64,000 nucleotides of DNA, from assembly GCF_904063065.1 (NCBI RefSeq), contig NZ_CAJFCL010000004.1:248001-312000 (forward strand). Reading direction: 5' to 3'. Position numbers and translations under genes: made by a program. Of this stretch, positions 17,024-29,931 are shown piece after piece; the first letter of the stretch is position 1; the number at the start of each line of letters is the position of its first letter. The stretch is from Pseudomonas paraversuta. GTDB lineage: Bacteria > Pseudomonadota > Gammaproteobacteria > Pseudomonadales > Pseudomonadaceae. The notes under the pieces were generated by a model. The model was not told the origin of the DNA. It saw nothing but the letters and a program-made list of their open reading frames with translations, and did not search any database.

Positions 17024-17487
17024 TTGCTTGGCCGCTCGCCGAATTGCTGCCCCACGCCGGCGACATGATCCTGATCGATCAGGTGCTGGAGTTTGACCAG
17101 GAACAGATTCATACCCGTCTCACCGTGCGCCCCGGCGGCTTGTTCAACCGTGAAGACGGCAGCCTCCCGGCATGGGTGGGCATCGAGTTGATGGCGCAAA
17201 GCGTGGCGGCCTATGCCGGTTGCCGCGCCCGCAGTGAAGGCAACCCCGTCGAGCTGGGCTTTTTGCTCGGCACGCGCAAATTTGAATGCAATGTCGAACA
17301 CTTTCCGGCGGGCGCCGAGTTGCAGATTCACGCCCTGCGCTCACTGGAAGACGACAACGGCATGGGGGTTTTCGAGTGTCATCTCACCGCCCCCGGCATT
17401 CATGCCAGCGCCCGCCTGAACGTGTTCCGTCCACCCCAGGCACAAAACTATCTTGCTCAAGCCTCACGGGAGACCCGCCATGACTGA
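17020..17487 (+). CDS. 3-hydroxyacyl-ACP dehydratase-like hot-dog protein (ApeP-like)
   Basis: A 155-residue hot-dog protein, WPLAELLPHAGDMILIDQV at the N-terminus and AWVGIELMAQSVAAYAGCRA for the central helix, the pattern of the APE dehydratase ApeP. In the Xenorhabdus system ApeP forms a heterocomplex with a second hot-dog dehydratase, ApeI; the ApeI counterpart here is the C-terminal domain of the ligase fusion at 3923. The pair would dehydrate 3-hydroxyacyl-ACP to the trans-enoyl form that is left unreduced to give conjugated double bonds. Confidence 0.88.
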   Translation: MIAWPLAELLPHAGDMILIDQVLEFDQEQIHTRLTVRPGGLFNREDGSLPAWVGIELMAQSVAAYAGCRARSEGNPVELGFLLGTRKFECNVEHFPAGAELQIHALRSLEDDNGMGVFECHLTAPGIHASARLNVFRPPQAQNYLAQASRETRHD

Positions 17488-18208
17488 GTCCATTCTGGTT
17501 ACCGGTTCCAGCCGTGGCATCGGCCGCGCCATCGCCCTGCGCCTGGCCCGGGCCGGTTTCGATCTGGTGCTGCACTGCCGCAGTGGCCGCAGCGAAGCCG
17601 ACGCCGTGATGGCCGAGGTCCAGGCCCTGGGGCGCACTGCCCGGGTACTGCAATTTGACGTCTCGGATCGCGCCCGCTGCCGGGAAATTCTTGAAGCCGA
17701 CGTAGAAGCCTTTGGCGCCTATTACGGCGTGGTGCTCAATGCCGGCCTGACCCGCGATGGCGCCTTCCCGGCGTTGAGTGAAGACGACTGGGACGAGGTG
17801 ATGCGCACCAACCTGGACGGTTTTTACAACGTGCTGCACCCGGTGATGATGCCGATGATTCGCCGCCGCAAGGCCGGGCGCATTGTGTGCATTACCTCGG
17901 TGTCGGGCCTGATCGGCAATCGCGGGCAGGTCAACTACAGCGCCTCCAAGGCCGGTCTGATCGGTGCCGCCAAAGCGCTGGCCATCGAACTGGGCAAACG
18001 CAAGATCACCGTTAACTGCGTCGCTCCGGGCCTGATCGACACCGCCATGCTCGACGAAAACGTCCCCGTGGAAGAACTGATGAAAATGATCCCCGCACAA
18101 CGCATGGGCACCCCGGAAGAAGTGGCGGGCGCGGTCAACTTTTTGATGTCCGGCGAAGCCGGCTACATCACCCGCCAGGTCCTGGCGGTCAATGGAGGCC
18201 TGTGCTGA
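17480..18208 (+). CDS. 3-oxoacyl-ACP reductase (FabG/ApeQ-like, SDR)
   Basis: A 242-residue classical short-chain dehydrogenase starting at ATG 17480 (8-nt overlap, CGGGAG upstream). The cofactor loop is TGSSRGIG (8-15), NAGLTRDG follows, and the catalytic Ser140, Tyr153 and Lys157 lie in ITSVSG and YSASK. Arg in the cofactor loop suggests NADPH. It reduces the keto group after each condensation. No enoyl reductase gene is present in the operon, which fits a polyene product. Confidence 0.93.
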   Translation: MTESILVTGSSRGIGRAIALRLARAGFDLVLHCRSGRSEADAVMAEVQALGRTARVLQFDVSDRARCREILEADVEAFGAYYGVVLNAGLTRDGAFPALSEDDWDEVMRTNLDGFYNVLHPVMMPMIRRRKAGRIVCITSVSGLIGNRGQVNYSASKAGLIGAAKALAIELGKRKITVNCVAPGLIDTAMLDENVPVEELMKMIPAQRMGTPEEVAGAVNFLMSGEAGYITRQVLAVNGGLC

Positions 18209-19434
18209 TGAAGCGCGTTGTCGTCACCGGCATGGCCGGCATCACCTCGCTGGGCAGTGACTGGGCCAGTATCGAAGCCAATTTTTTAGCCGGTCGCAGC
18301 GGCATCCGGCGTATGGACGAGTGGGACCGGTTCACCGAGCTCAACACCCGTCTGGCCGGCCCCATCGATGACTTTGTGGTGCCAAAGCACTGGACCCGCA
18401 AACAACTGCGCAGCATGGGCCGGGTCTCGCGCCTGGCGGTTGGCGCCGCCGAACTGGCCTTGCAGGACGCCGGCTTGCTGGGCAACCCGATCATTCGTGA
18501 CGGACGCATGGGCGTGGCCTGCGGCTCGTCCACCGGCAGCACCGACGAGATCAAGGCCTTTGGCAACATGCTGCTCAACTCGGTGGCCGACGGTCTGAAC
18601 GCCAACAGCTACGTGCGCATGATGCCCCACACCACCGCGGCCAATATCAGCATCTTTTTTGGTCTCACCGGGCGCCTGATCCCCACCTCCAGCGCCTGCA
18701 CCAGTGGCAGCCAGGGCATCGGCTATGCCTACGAATCGATCAAGTTCGGACGCTTGCCCCTGATGCTCGCCGGCGGTGCCGAAGAACTCTGCCCCACCGA
18801 AGCCATGGTGTTTGACGCGCTGTACGCCACCAGCCTGAAAAACGACGCACCGCACACCAGCCCGCGCCCCTACGACCAGGACCGGGACGGCCTGGTGATC
18901 GGCGAAGGCGGCGGCATGCTGGTGCTCGAAGAGCTGGAACACGCCCTGGCCCGTGGCGCCCATATCCATGCCGAGATCGTCGGTTTCGGCAGCAATGCCG
19001 ACGGCCAGCACACCACCCGCCCGGAAGTCAGCACCATGCGCCGGGCCATGGAGCTGGCGCTGGAAGACGCAGGCATCGCCGCGCAGGCCATCGGCTATGT
19101 CAACGGACACGGCACCGCCACCGAACAGGGCGACATTGCCGAAACCCTGGCCACCAGTGAATTGTTCGGCAAGCACATGCCCATCAGCTCGCAGAAGAGT
19201 TTTCTGGGCCACACCCTGGGTGCCTGCGGGGCGCTGGAATCGTGGTTCTGTATCGAAATGATGAACCGCGACCGCTATGTACCGACGCTCAACCTGGACC
19301 AGGTCGACCCGCGCTGCGGCGAGCTGGATTATCTGCGGGGCGGGTTTCGCGCGATGCGCAACGATTACGTGATGAACAACAACTTTGCCTTTGGCGGGGT
19401 CAACACATCGTTGATCTTGCGCCGCTGGTCGTAA
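18208..19434 (+). CDS. Beta-ketoacyl-ACP synthase, second KS (ApeR-like)
   Basis: A 408-residue FabF/FabB-like synthase with a full triad: Cys164 in SSACTSGS, His301 in NGHGTATEQGD and His335 in FLGHTLGACG. Start ATG 18208 has GGAGG 9 nt upstream; a GTG at 18202 is closer to the site. In the characterised APE pathway a second homodimeric KS (ApeR) is needed besides the KS:CLF pair, perhaps for the first condensation on the aryl starter. It is the last enzyme gene in the operon. Confidence 0.92.
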   Translation: MKRVVVTGMAGITSLGSDWASIEANFLAGRSGIRRMDEWDRFTELNTRLAGPIDDFVVPKHWTRKQLRSMGRVSRLAVGAAELALQDAGLLGNPIIRDGRMGVACGSSTGSTDEIKAFGNMLLNSVADGLNANSYVRMMPHTTAANISIFFGLTGRLIPTSSACTSGSQGIGYAYESIKFGRLPLMLAGGAEELCPTEAMVFDALYATSLKNDAPHTSPRPYDQDRDGLVIGEGGGMLVLEELEHALARGAHIHAEIVGFGSNADGQHTTRPEVSTMRRAMELALEDAGIAAQAIGYVNGHGTATEQGDIAETLATSELFGKHMPISSQKSFLGHTLGACGALESWFCIEMMNRDRYVPTLNLDQVDPRCGELDYLRGGFRAMRNDYVMNNNFAFGGVNTSLILRRWS

Positions 19435-19453
19435 CGCTTCTGGAGCCAATGGA

Positions 19454-19885
19454 ATGTCTTACCTGCTACGCGTAACCCTGATCGCCCTCGCCCTGCTGAG
19501 CACCGTGTCGTGCAGCAGCAAACCCATGCAGACCCCCGACCGCACACTGCACGCTTCGATTCATGCCGACCGGGCGCAGATGCAGCAGGCGATCGTCAAA
19601 TCCCTGGTGGGCCGTGGCTGGACAGTGCAAAAAATCACCCCTGACCTGGTGCAGGCGCAAATCACCGTGCGCGAGCAATACCACGCCGAAATCGACATCC
19701 CCTACAGCGCCAGCCACTACCAGATCATTTACCGCAACAGCAGCGGTCTGGACTACAAGGACGGCAAGATCCACAAAAACTACATCCGCTGGGTGCGCCT
19801 GCTGGACCGCGACATCGTGCGCGATCTCAAGGACAAGCAGAACGAGCGCACGGCGCAACAGCTGTCGGAAGCGGCTGCAAAGTGA
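19454..19885 (+). CDS. Small lipoprotein at the end of the APE operon
   Basis: A 143-residue protein from ATG 19454, GGAG upstream, 19 nt after the ketosynthase. The signal peptide LIALALLSTVSCSSKP suggests lipidation at Cys20, although the lipobox TVSC departs from L-3. The mature part has a short alpha/beta domain (HADRAQMQQAIVKSLVGRGWTVQKI..., YRNSSGLDYKDGKIHKNYIRWVRLLDRDI). I cannot name a function; the position suggests envelope work linked to the pigment, but it could be an independent gene. Confidence 0.75.
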   Translation: MSYLLRVTLIALALLSTVSCSSKPMQTPDRTLHASIHADRAQMQQAIVKSLVGRGWTVQKITPDLVQAQITVREQYHAEIDIPYSASHYQIIYRNSSGLDYKDGKIHKNYIRWVRLLDRDIVRDLKDKQNERTAQQLSEAAAK

Positions 19886-19890
19886 CAATC

Positions 19891-19922
19891 AACCCCTGTA
19901 GGAGCTCGCTCCTACAGGGGTT
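19891..19922. terminator. Perfect palindrome between convergent genes, probable terminator/REP
   Basis: Arms AACCCCTGTAGGAG and CTCCTACAGGGGTT around a 4-nt loop, 14 bp perfect. It lies between the end of the APE operon and the convergent LysR gene and covers the last codons of the latter. No strong T-tract follows on either strand, so it may act as a REP-type 3' end rather than a classical terminator. Confidence 0.6.
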
Positions 19923-20814
19923 GGTTAACGGTTTTACGCGTCAGCAGTTCGGCAAATGCCGTGGCCATCGGCGAGCTTTGGCCCTTGCGCTGCACCAGCC
20001 ACACGGCTGTATGGGCGTCGGCATCCAGCAGCGGTCGATACACCACCCCCTTGATCCGCATGTGCTGGAACGACGCAGGTAGCACCGATACGCCCAGCCC
20101 TGCCGAGACCAGGCCAATGATGGTCATGGCCTCACCCGCTTCCTGGGAAAAATGCGGGCTGAAACCCGCCTGGCGGGCCAGGCTCATCAGCTGTGCATAC
20201 AATCCGCTGCCGTAACTGCGCGGGAAAAATACAAAAGGCTCTTCGGCCAGGGCCGCCAGCTGCAAACCTTCTTCGCTGCCTGCAGCCAGCGGGTGATCGG
20301 CCTGGATCACAGCCACCAGAGGCTCGCTGAACAGTTCCACCACCGTCAATGACTCCGGCAACGCCAGCGGGCGGATCATCCCGACCTCGATGGACTCGTC
20401 CACCAACCCTTCGGCCACTTCGCGGCTGCTCATTTCCTTGAGGTTTAAATGCACCGCCGGGAACGCCTGGCGAAAGGCAAAAATGGCCTGGGGAATGCTC
20501 GAGCTGAATGGCGCCGATGAGGTAAAGCCGATCTTCAGTTCCCCCAGCTCCCCCAGCTGTGCGCGCCGGGCCACGTCGGCTGCCTTGTCGACCTGGGCCA
20601 GCACCAGCCGCGCCTCCTCCAGAAACAACCGGCCCGCTTCACTGAGCTCGACCCGACGGTTGGTCCGGTCGAACAGGCGAGCCCCCAGCTCTTGCTCCAG
20701 GGCCTGTATTTGCTGGCTCAGGGGCGGCTGGGAAATACCCAGCAACTGGGCCGCGCGACCAAAGTGCAGTTCTTCGGCAACAGCGATGAAGTAACGTAAA
20801 TGACGCAATTCCAT
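19912..20814 (-). CDS. LysR-family transcriptional regulator
   Basis: A 300-residue regulator: N-terminal winged helix MELRHLRYFIAVAEELHFGRAAQLLGISQPPLSQQIQALE, then a periplasmic-binding-protein-like effector domain. The sequence resembles the BenM/CatM and Hca-type branch. It is divergent from the MFS gene across a 119-bp gap, so it most likely controls that transporter and itself. It is next to, but convergent with, the APE operon, so there is no direct indication it controls the pigment genes. Its final residues (NQPL) are encoded by the 19891-19922 palindrome. Confidence 0.9.
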   Translation of the reverse strand: MELRHLRYFIAVAEELHFGRAAQLLGISQPPLSQQIQALEQELGARLFDRTNRRVELSEAGRLFLEEARLVLAQVDKAADVARRAQLGELGELKIGFTSSAPFSSSIPQAIFAFRQAFPAVHLNLKEMSSREVAEGLVDESIEVGMIRPLALPESLTVVELFSEPLVAVIQADHPLAAGSEEGLQLAALAEEPFVFFPRSYGSGLYAQLMSLARQAGFSPHFSQEAGEAMTIIGLVSAGLGVSVLPASFQHMRIKGVVYRPLLDADAHTAVWLVQRKGQSSPMATAFAELLTRKTVNQPL

Positions 20815-20862
20815 AGGAACCCCATTGAGTCGTAAAACCTATCAAACAGGTCGAACAATATA

Positions 20863-20890
20863 TTGGAAAGAATCGTTAGCCACCTATATT
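20863..20890 (+). promoter_or_regulatory. Candidate sigma70 promoter of the MFS gene
   Basis: TTGGAA (20863-20868), a 16-nt spacer and TATATT (20885-20890), about 43 nt before the GTG start. It lies in the AT-rich divergent gap where a LysR operator is expected; short AAAGAAT/ATTCTTT inverted repeats flank the -10 region. Confidence 0.45.
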
Positions 20891-20933
20891 CTTTTGCCAT
20901 TGCCGCTCGGCTTTATGTTTGTCTGAGGTCCCC

Positions 20934-22214
20934 GTGAAAACTGCTGTCGCCCCTCTCGCCCACGAAATCCCGCCGCCCGCGCAGGATGATATGGGCACGC
21001 AACTGAATGACATTTTCATCGAGAAAGGCACACCGCTGTTTATGCGCACGGTGCTGGCACTGTTCTCCGGGGGCTTCGCCACCTTTGCCTTGCTGTATTG
21101 CGTGCAGCCGATGATGCCGGTGCTGTCCCATGAATACGGGATCAACGCGGCGCAGAGCAGTCTGATCCTGTCGGTAGCCACAGGGATGCTGGCCATAGGT
21201 TTGCTGATCACCGGGCCCATTTCCGATACGTTCGGACGTAAACCGGTGATGGTGTTTGCATTGTTTTCGGCGGCTGCGTTTACCCTCCTCAGCGCGCTGA
21301 TGCCCACCTGGGAAGGTGTGCTGATCACCCGGGCGCTGGTGGGCTTGTCACTGAGCGGACTGGCTGCCGTGGCCATGACCTATTTGAGTGAAGAAATTCA
21401 CCCGCAGCACATCGGTCTGGCGATGGGTCTGTACATTGGCGGCAATGCCATTGGTGGCATGAGCGGACGCCTGATCAGCGGCGTGTTGATCGACTTTGTG
21501 AGCTGGCATACAGCGATGCTGGTGATTGGCGGCCTGGCACTGGTGGCCGCCCTGGTGTTTGTGAAGATCCTGCCCGAGTCGCGCAACTTCCGCCCCCGCA
21601 CCATGAACCCGCGCAGCCTGCTGGACGGGTTCACCATGCACTTTCGCGATGCCGGCCTGCCATGGCTGTTTCTTGAGGCGTTCTTGCTGATGGGCAGCTT
21701 CGTGACGCTGTTCAACTACATCGGTTATCGCTTGCTGGCAGAGCCGTACAACATGAATCAGGCGCTGGTGGGCTTGCTGTCAGTGGTGTACCTGTCCGGT
21801 ATTTACAGCTCGGCGCAAATTGGCGCGCTGGCCGACAAGCTGGGGCGGCGCAGGGTGTTGTGGGCCGTGATCGTGCTGATGCTGGCCGGGATCGCACTGA
21901 CCATGTTCGAGCCTGTGGCGCTGGTGATCATCGGCATGTTGCTGTTCACCTTCGGCTTCTTCGGCGCGCATTCGGTGGCCAGCAGCTGGATCGGCCGGCG
22001 CGCCACCAAAGCCAAGGGCCAGGCGTCGTCGTTGTACCTGTTCAGTTACTACGCCGGATCGAGCATCGCCGGGACCGCCGGCGGTTTCTTCTGGCATTAC
22101 GCCGGGTGGAACGGCATTGGTTCGTTTATCGTCGCGCTGCTGGTGATTGCCTTGTTGGTGGCGCTGCACCTGGCCCGATTGCCGGTGCTGCCGAGGAACG
22201 TGAAGAACATTTGA
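20934..22214 (+). CDS. MFS transporter (YnfM/arabinose-efflux-like)
   Basis: A 426-residue major facilitator with about 12 TM segments. Start GTG 20934 has TGAGG just upstream; an earlier TTG at 20919 would add five residues. The MFS signature appears as GPISDTFGRKPVM between TM2 and TM3 and ADKLGRRRVLW at the equivalent place in the second half. It is a predicted proton-driven efflux carrier; the substrate is unknown. It is divergent from the LysR gene that probably regulates it. Confidence 0.88.
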   Translation: MKTAVAPLAHEIPPPAQDDMGTQLNDIFIEKGTPLFMRTVLALFSGGFATFALLYCVQPMMPVLSHEYGINAAQSSLILSVATGMLAIGLLITGPISDTFGRKPVMVFALFSAAAFTLLSALMPTWEGVLITRALVGLSLSGLAAVAMTYLSEEIHPQHIGLAMGLYIGGNAIGGMSGRLISGVLIDFVSWHTAMLVIGGLALVAALVFVKILPESRNFRPRTMNPRSLLDGFTMHFRDAGLPWLFLEAFLLMGSFVTLFNYIGYRLLAEPYNMNQALVGLLSVVYLSGIYSSAQIGALADKLGRRRVLWAVIVLMLAGIALTMFEPVALVIIGMLLFTFGFFGAHSVASSWIGRRATKAKGQASSLYLFSYYAGSSIAGTAGGFFWHYAGWNGIGSFIVALLVIALLVALHLARLPVLPRNVKNI

Positions 22215-22234
22215 TCCAGGGCCTCGCGCAAGCC

Positions 22235-22265
22235 AAAAAAAACCCGGCACTGGCCGGGTTTTTTT
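22235..22265. terminator. Bidirectional rho-independent terminator
   Basis: Stem CCCGGC/GCCGGG (22243-22248 and 22253-22258) with loop ACTG, flanked by eight A and seven T, between the convergent MFS and hemE genes. Confidence 0.9.
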
Positions 22266-22278
22266 ATAAGGCTTGAGC

Positions 22279-23346
22279 TTACTCGTGATACTGGCCCGAG
22301 AACTCGTGCACGGCGCTGATAAAGGCACCCGCATGTTCCGGTTTCACTTCCGGGGTAATGCCATGCCCCAGGTTGAATACATGGCCCGAACCCTTGCCGT
22401 AGCTGGCCAGGATGCGCTTGACCTCGGTGCGGATTGCCTCGGGGTTGGCGTAAAGCACAGTCGGGTCCATGTTGCCTTGCAGCGCAACCTTGTTACCGAC
22501 GCGCTGACGGGCTTCACCCAGGTCGCAGGTCCAGTCCAGGCCCAGGGCATCAGCGCCGGCATCGGCAATGCTTTCGAGCCACAGGCCGCCATTTTTGGTG
22601 AACAGGATCACCGGTACTTTGCGCCCTTCATGCTCGCGGATAAGACCGCTGACGATTTTGCGCATGTAGGCCAGGGAAAATTCCTGATAAGCCGCAGACG
22701 ACAGGTTACCGCCCCAGGTATCGAAGATTTGTACGGCCTGTGCGCCGGCCAGAATCTGGCCGTTGAGGTAGGACGTAACCGACTGCGCGAGCTTGTCGAG
22801 CAACAGGTGCATGGCATGGGGGGTGTCGTAGAGCATGGCCTTGGTTTTGCGGAAGTCTTTCGACGAGCCGCCTTCAACCATGTAGGTGGCCAGGGTCCAC
22901 GGGCTGCCGGAGAAGCCGATCAGCGGCACACGACCGTTAAGCTCGCGGCGGATGGTGCTGACCGCGTTCATCACGTAGCCGAGGTCTTTTTGCGGGTCCG
23001 GGATCGGCAGGGCTTCGATGTCAGCCAGGGTGCTGACCACCTTTTTGAAGCGCGGGCCTTCGCCGGTTTCAAAGTACAGGCCCTGGCCCATGGCGTCAGG
23101 GATGGTCAGGATATCGGAGAAAAGGATGGCCGCATCCAGCTGAGGGAAGCGGTCCAGAGGCTGCATGGTGACTTCACAGGCGAACTCGGCGTTCTTGCAC
23201 AGGCTCATGAAATCGCCGGCCTTGGCACGGCTCGCGCGGTACTCCGGCAGATAGCGACCGGCCTGACGCATCATCCAGACAGGCGTGACATCTACGGGTT
23301 GCTTGAGCAAAGCGCGAAGGAAACGGTCATTCTTGAGATCAGTCAT
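22279..23346 (-). CDS. hemE: Uroporphyrinogen decarboxylase
   Basis: A 355-residue enzyme of normal family length. The N-terminal [11 protein letters not shown] signature and the substrate-binding [17 protein letters not shown] stretch are intact. It decarboxylates the four acetate side chains of uroporphyrinogen III to coproporphyrinogen III in haem synthesis, in the cytoplasm. It is downstream of gltBD on the same strand but separated by a terminator hairpin and a REP pair, so it is probably transcribed on its own. Confidence 0.97.
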   Translation of the reverse strand: MTDLKNDRFLRALLKQPVDVTPVWMMRQAGRYLPEYRASRAKAGDFMSLCKNAEFACEVTMQPLDRFPQLDAAILFSDILTIPDAMGQGLYFETGEGPRFKKVVSTLADIEALPIPDPQKDLGYVMNAVSTIRRELNGRVPLIGFSGSPWTLATYMVEGGSSKDFRKTKAMLYDTPHAMHLLLDKLAQSVTSYLNGQILAGAQAVQIFDTWGGNLSSAAYQEFSLAYMRKIVSGLIREHEGRKVPVILFTKNGGLWLESIADAGADALGLDWTCDLGEARQRVGNKVALQGNMDPTVLYANPEAIRTEVKRILASYGKGSGHVFNLGHGITPEVKPEHAGAFISAVHEFSGQYHE

Positions 23347-23393
23347 GTCTGCATCCGGAAAAAAAGTGGGGGCATTTTCTCAGAGACGGACGC

Positions 23394-23421
23394 AAAAGGC
23401 ACGGCAAGAGCCGTGCCTTTT
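23394..23421. terminator. Rho-independent terminator between gltD and hemE
   Basis: 12-bp perfect stem AAAAGGCACGGC / GCCGTGCCTTTT with loop AAGA. On the minus strand it ends the gltBD transcript just before hemE; the hemE promoter must lie in or after it. Confidence 0.8.
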
Positions 23422-23464
23422 ATCTATCGAGGCGATTTGTCGCGGGGATTTTGATTTGGCGCAG

Positions 23465-23580
23465 CCCACAAACCTCATTCTGGAATGAGGTTTGTGTGGG
23501 CGCTGGCTTGCCGGCGATGCTGACAACTCGGTCTTTGATCAAGACCGAGGTGATGCTGTCGCTGGCAAGCCAGCTCCTAC
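23465..23580. repeat. Hairpin plus inverted REP pair between gltD and hemE
   Basis: First a hairpin with CCCACAAACCTCATTC and GAATGAGGTTTGTG arms (23465-23500). Then two facing REP units, CTGGCTTGCCGGCGATGC and GCTGGCAAGCCAGC, joined by the palindrome CGGTCTTTGATCAAGACCG (23500-23580). This is the usual Pseudomonas REP doublet and lies in the gltD-hemE gap. Confidence 0.8.
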
Positions 23581-23612
23581 ATTTTGATCATGTTTCAAAA
23601 ATTACAACCGCA

Positions 23613-25150
<1,538 letters not shown>

Positions 25151-25152
25151 CG

Positions 25153-29601
<4,449 letters not shown>

Positions 29602-29620
29602 AGACACTTTCTCACCAGGC

Positions 29621-29637
29621 TGCCCCATAAAGGGGCA
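29621..29637 (-). promoter_or_regulatory. Stem-loop in the gltB leader
   Basis: TGCCCC / GGGGCA arms around a 5-nt loop, ending about 20 nt before the gltB ATG at 29601. It could modulate translation or mRNA stability; no known riboswitch class is recognised. Confidence 0.35.
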
Positions 29638-29708
29638 AATTTCTTTTAATTCAACCACTTGGTCCCCGCGCTGAACGTACGCCAGCTTGGCAGGGCAAAA
29701 GGGTGGTC

Positions 29709-29737
29709 ATTCTACACACCGACGTAAGAGCTCACAA
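29709..29737 (-). promoter_or_regulatory. Candidate sigma70 promoter of gltB
   Basis: On the minus strand TTGTGA, a 17-nt spacer and TAGAAT, about 110 nt upstream of the gltB start. Four of six and five of six consensus bases with ideal spacing. Confidence 0.5.
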
Positions 29738-29903
29738 ATTAAGCGGCGAATTGCCGTAAATTCATGTCGCATTTATGAAGGTTTAAAGCGATTGCCTGTG
29801 CTAGTCAAAACATTTTTGATGTTGACCGCCACACGGCGCAGACACCACAAGGCATACGGCCTATTTAGCCGCATGCTCAAGCTGGAATTTTGATGTACGA
29901 GAA

Positions 29904-29926
29904 CGGCGGCCTGGGTAAGGCCGCCG
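29904..29926 (-). terminator. Stem-loop after damX
   Basis: 9-bp perfect stem CGGCGGCCT / AGGCCGCCG with loop of 5, immediately after the damX stop. It lacks a strong U-tract, so termination may be weak. Confidence 0.5.
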
Positions 29927-29931
29927 GAGCA

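Larger units (their letters stand above)
1378..19885 (+). other. Aryl-polyene (APE) biosynthetic gene cluster, 21-gene operon
   Basis: Consecutive same-strand genes, almost all with overlapping ends, encode a complete type II fatty-acid/PKS-like machine plus starter supply, tailoring and export. The set of two ACPs, KS + CLF-like protein, second KS, KR, two dehydratase domains, AMP-ligase, COG4648 membrane protein, LolA-like protein, MMPL exporter and DUF3261 lipoprotein matches the APE family known from Xenorhabdus, Escherichia and Vibrio. Extra or variant parts are an ammonia-lyase, a halogenase-like flavoenzyme, a CPA2-like membrane protein, a ligase-dehydratase fusion and separate glycosyltransferase and acyltransferase genes. 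The product class is inferred from gene content; the exact molecule is not determinable. Confidence 0.9.
29602..29931. other. gltB upstream / damX downstream intergenic region
   Basis: About 330 bases. It holds the leader hairpin and candidate promoter of gltB, listed separately, and a stem-loop after damX. The middle (29740-29890) is AT-rich without a gene I can support; a short ORF at 29687-29893 has no recognisable product. Confidence 0.5.

Noticed and set aside
19912..20814. The LysR protein as pathway-specific regulator of the APE operon
   Set aside because: It is convergent with the operon and divergent from an MFS gene, so the usual LysR logic points to the MFS gene instead.
22273..23454. 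A 393-codon plus-strand open frame
   Set aside because: It is antisense to hemE and has no family features.
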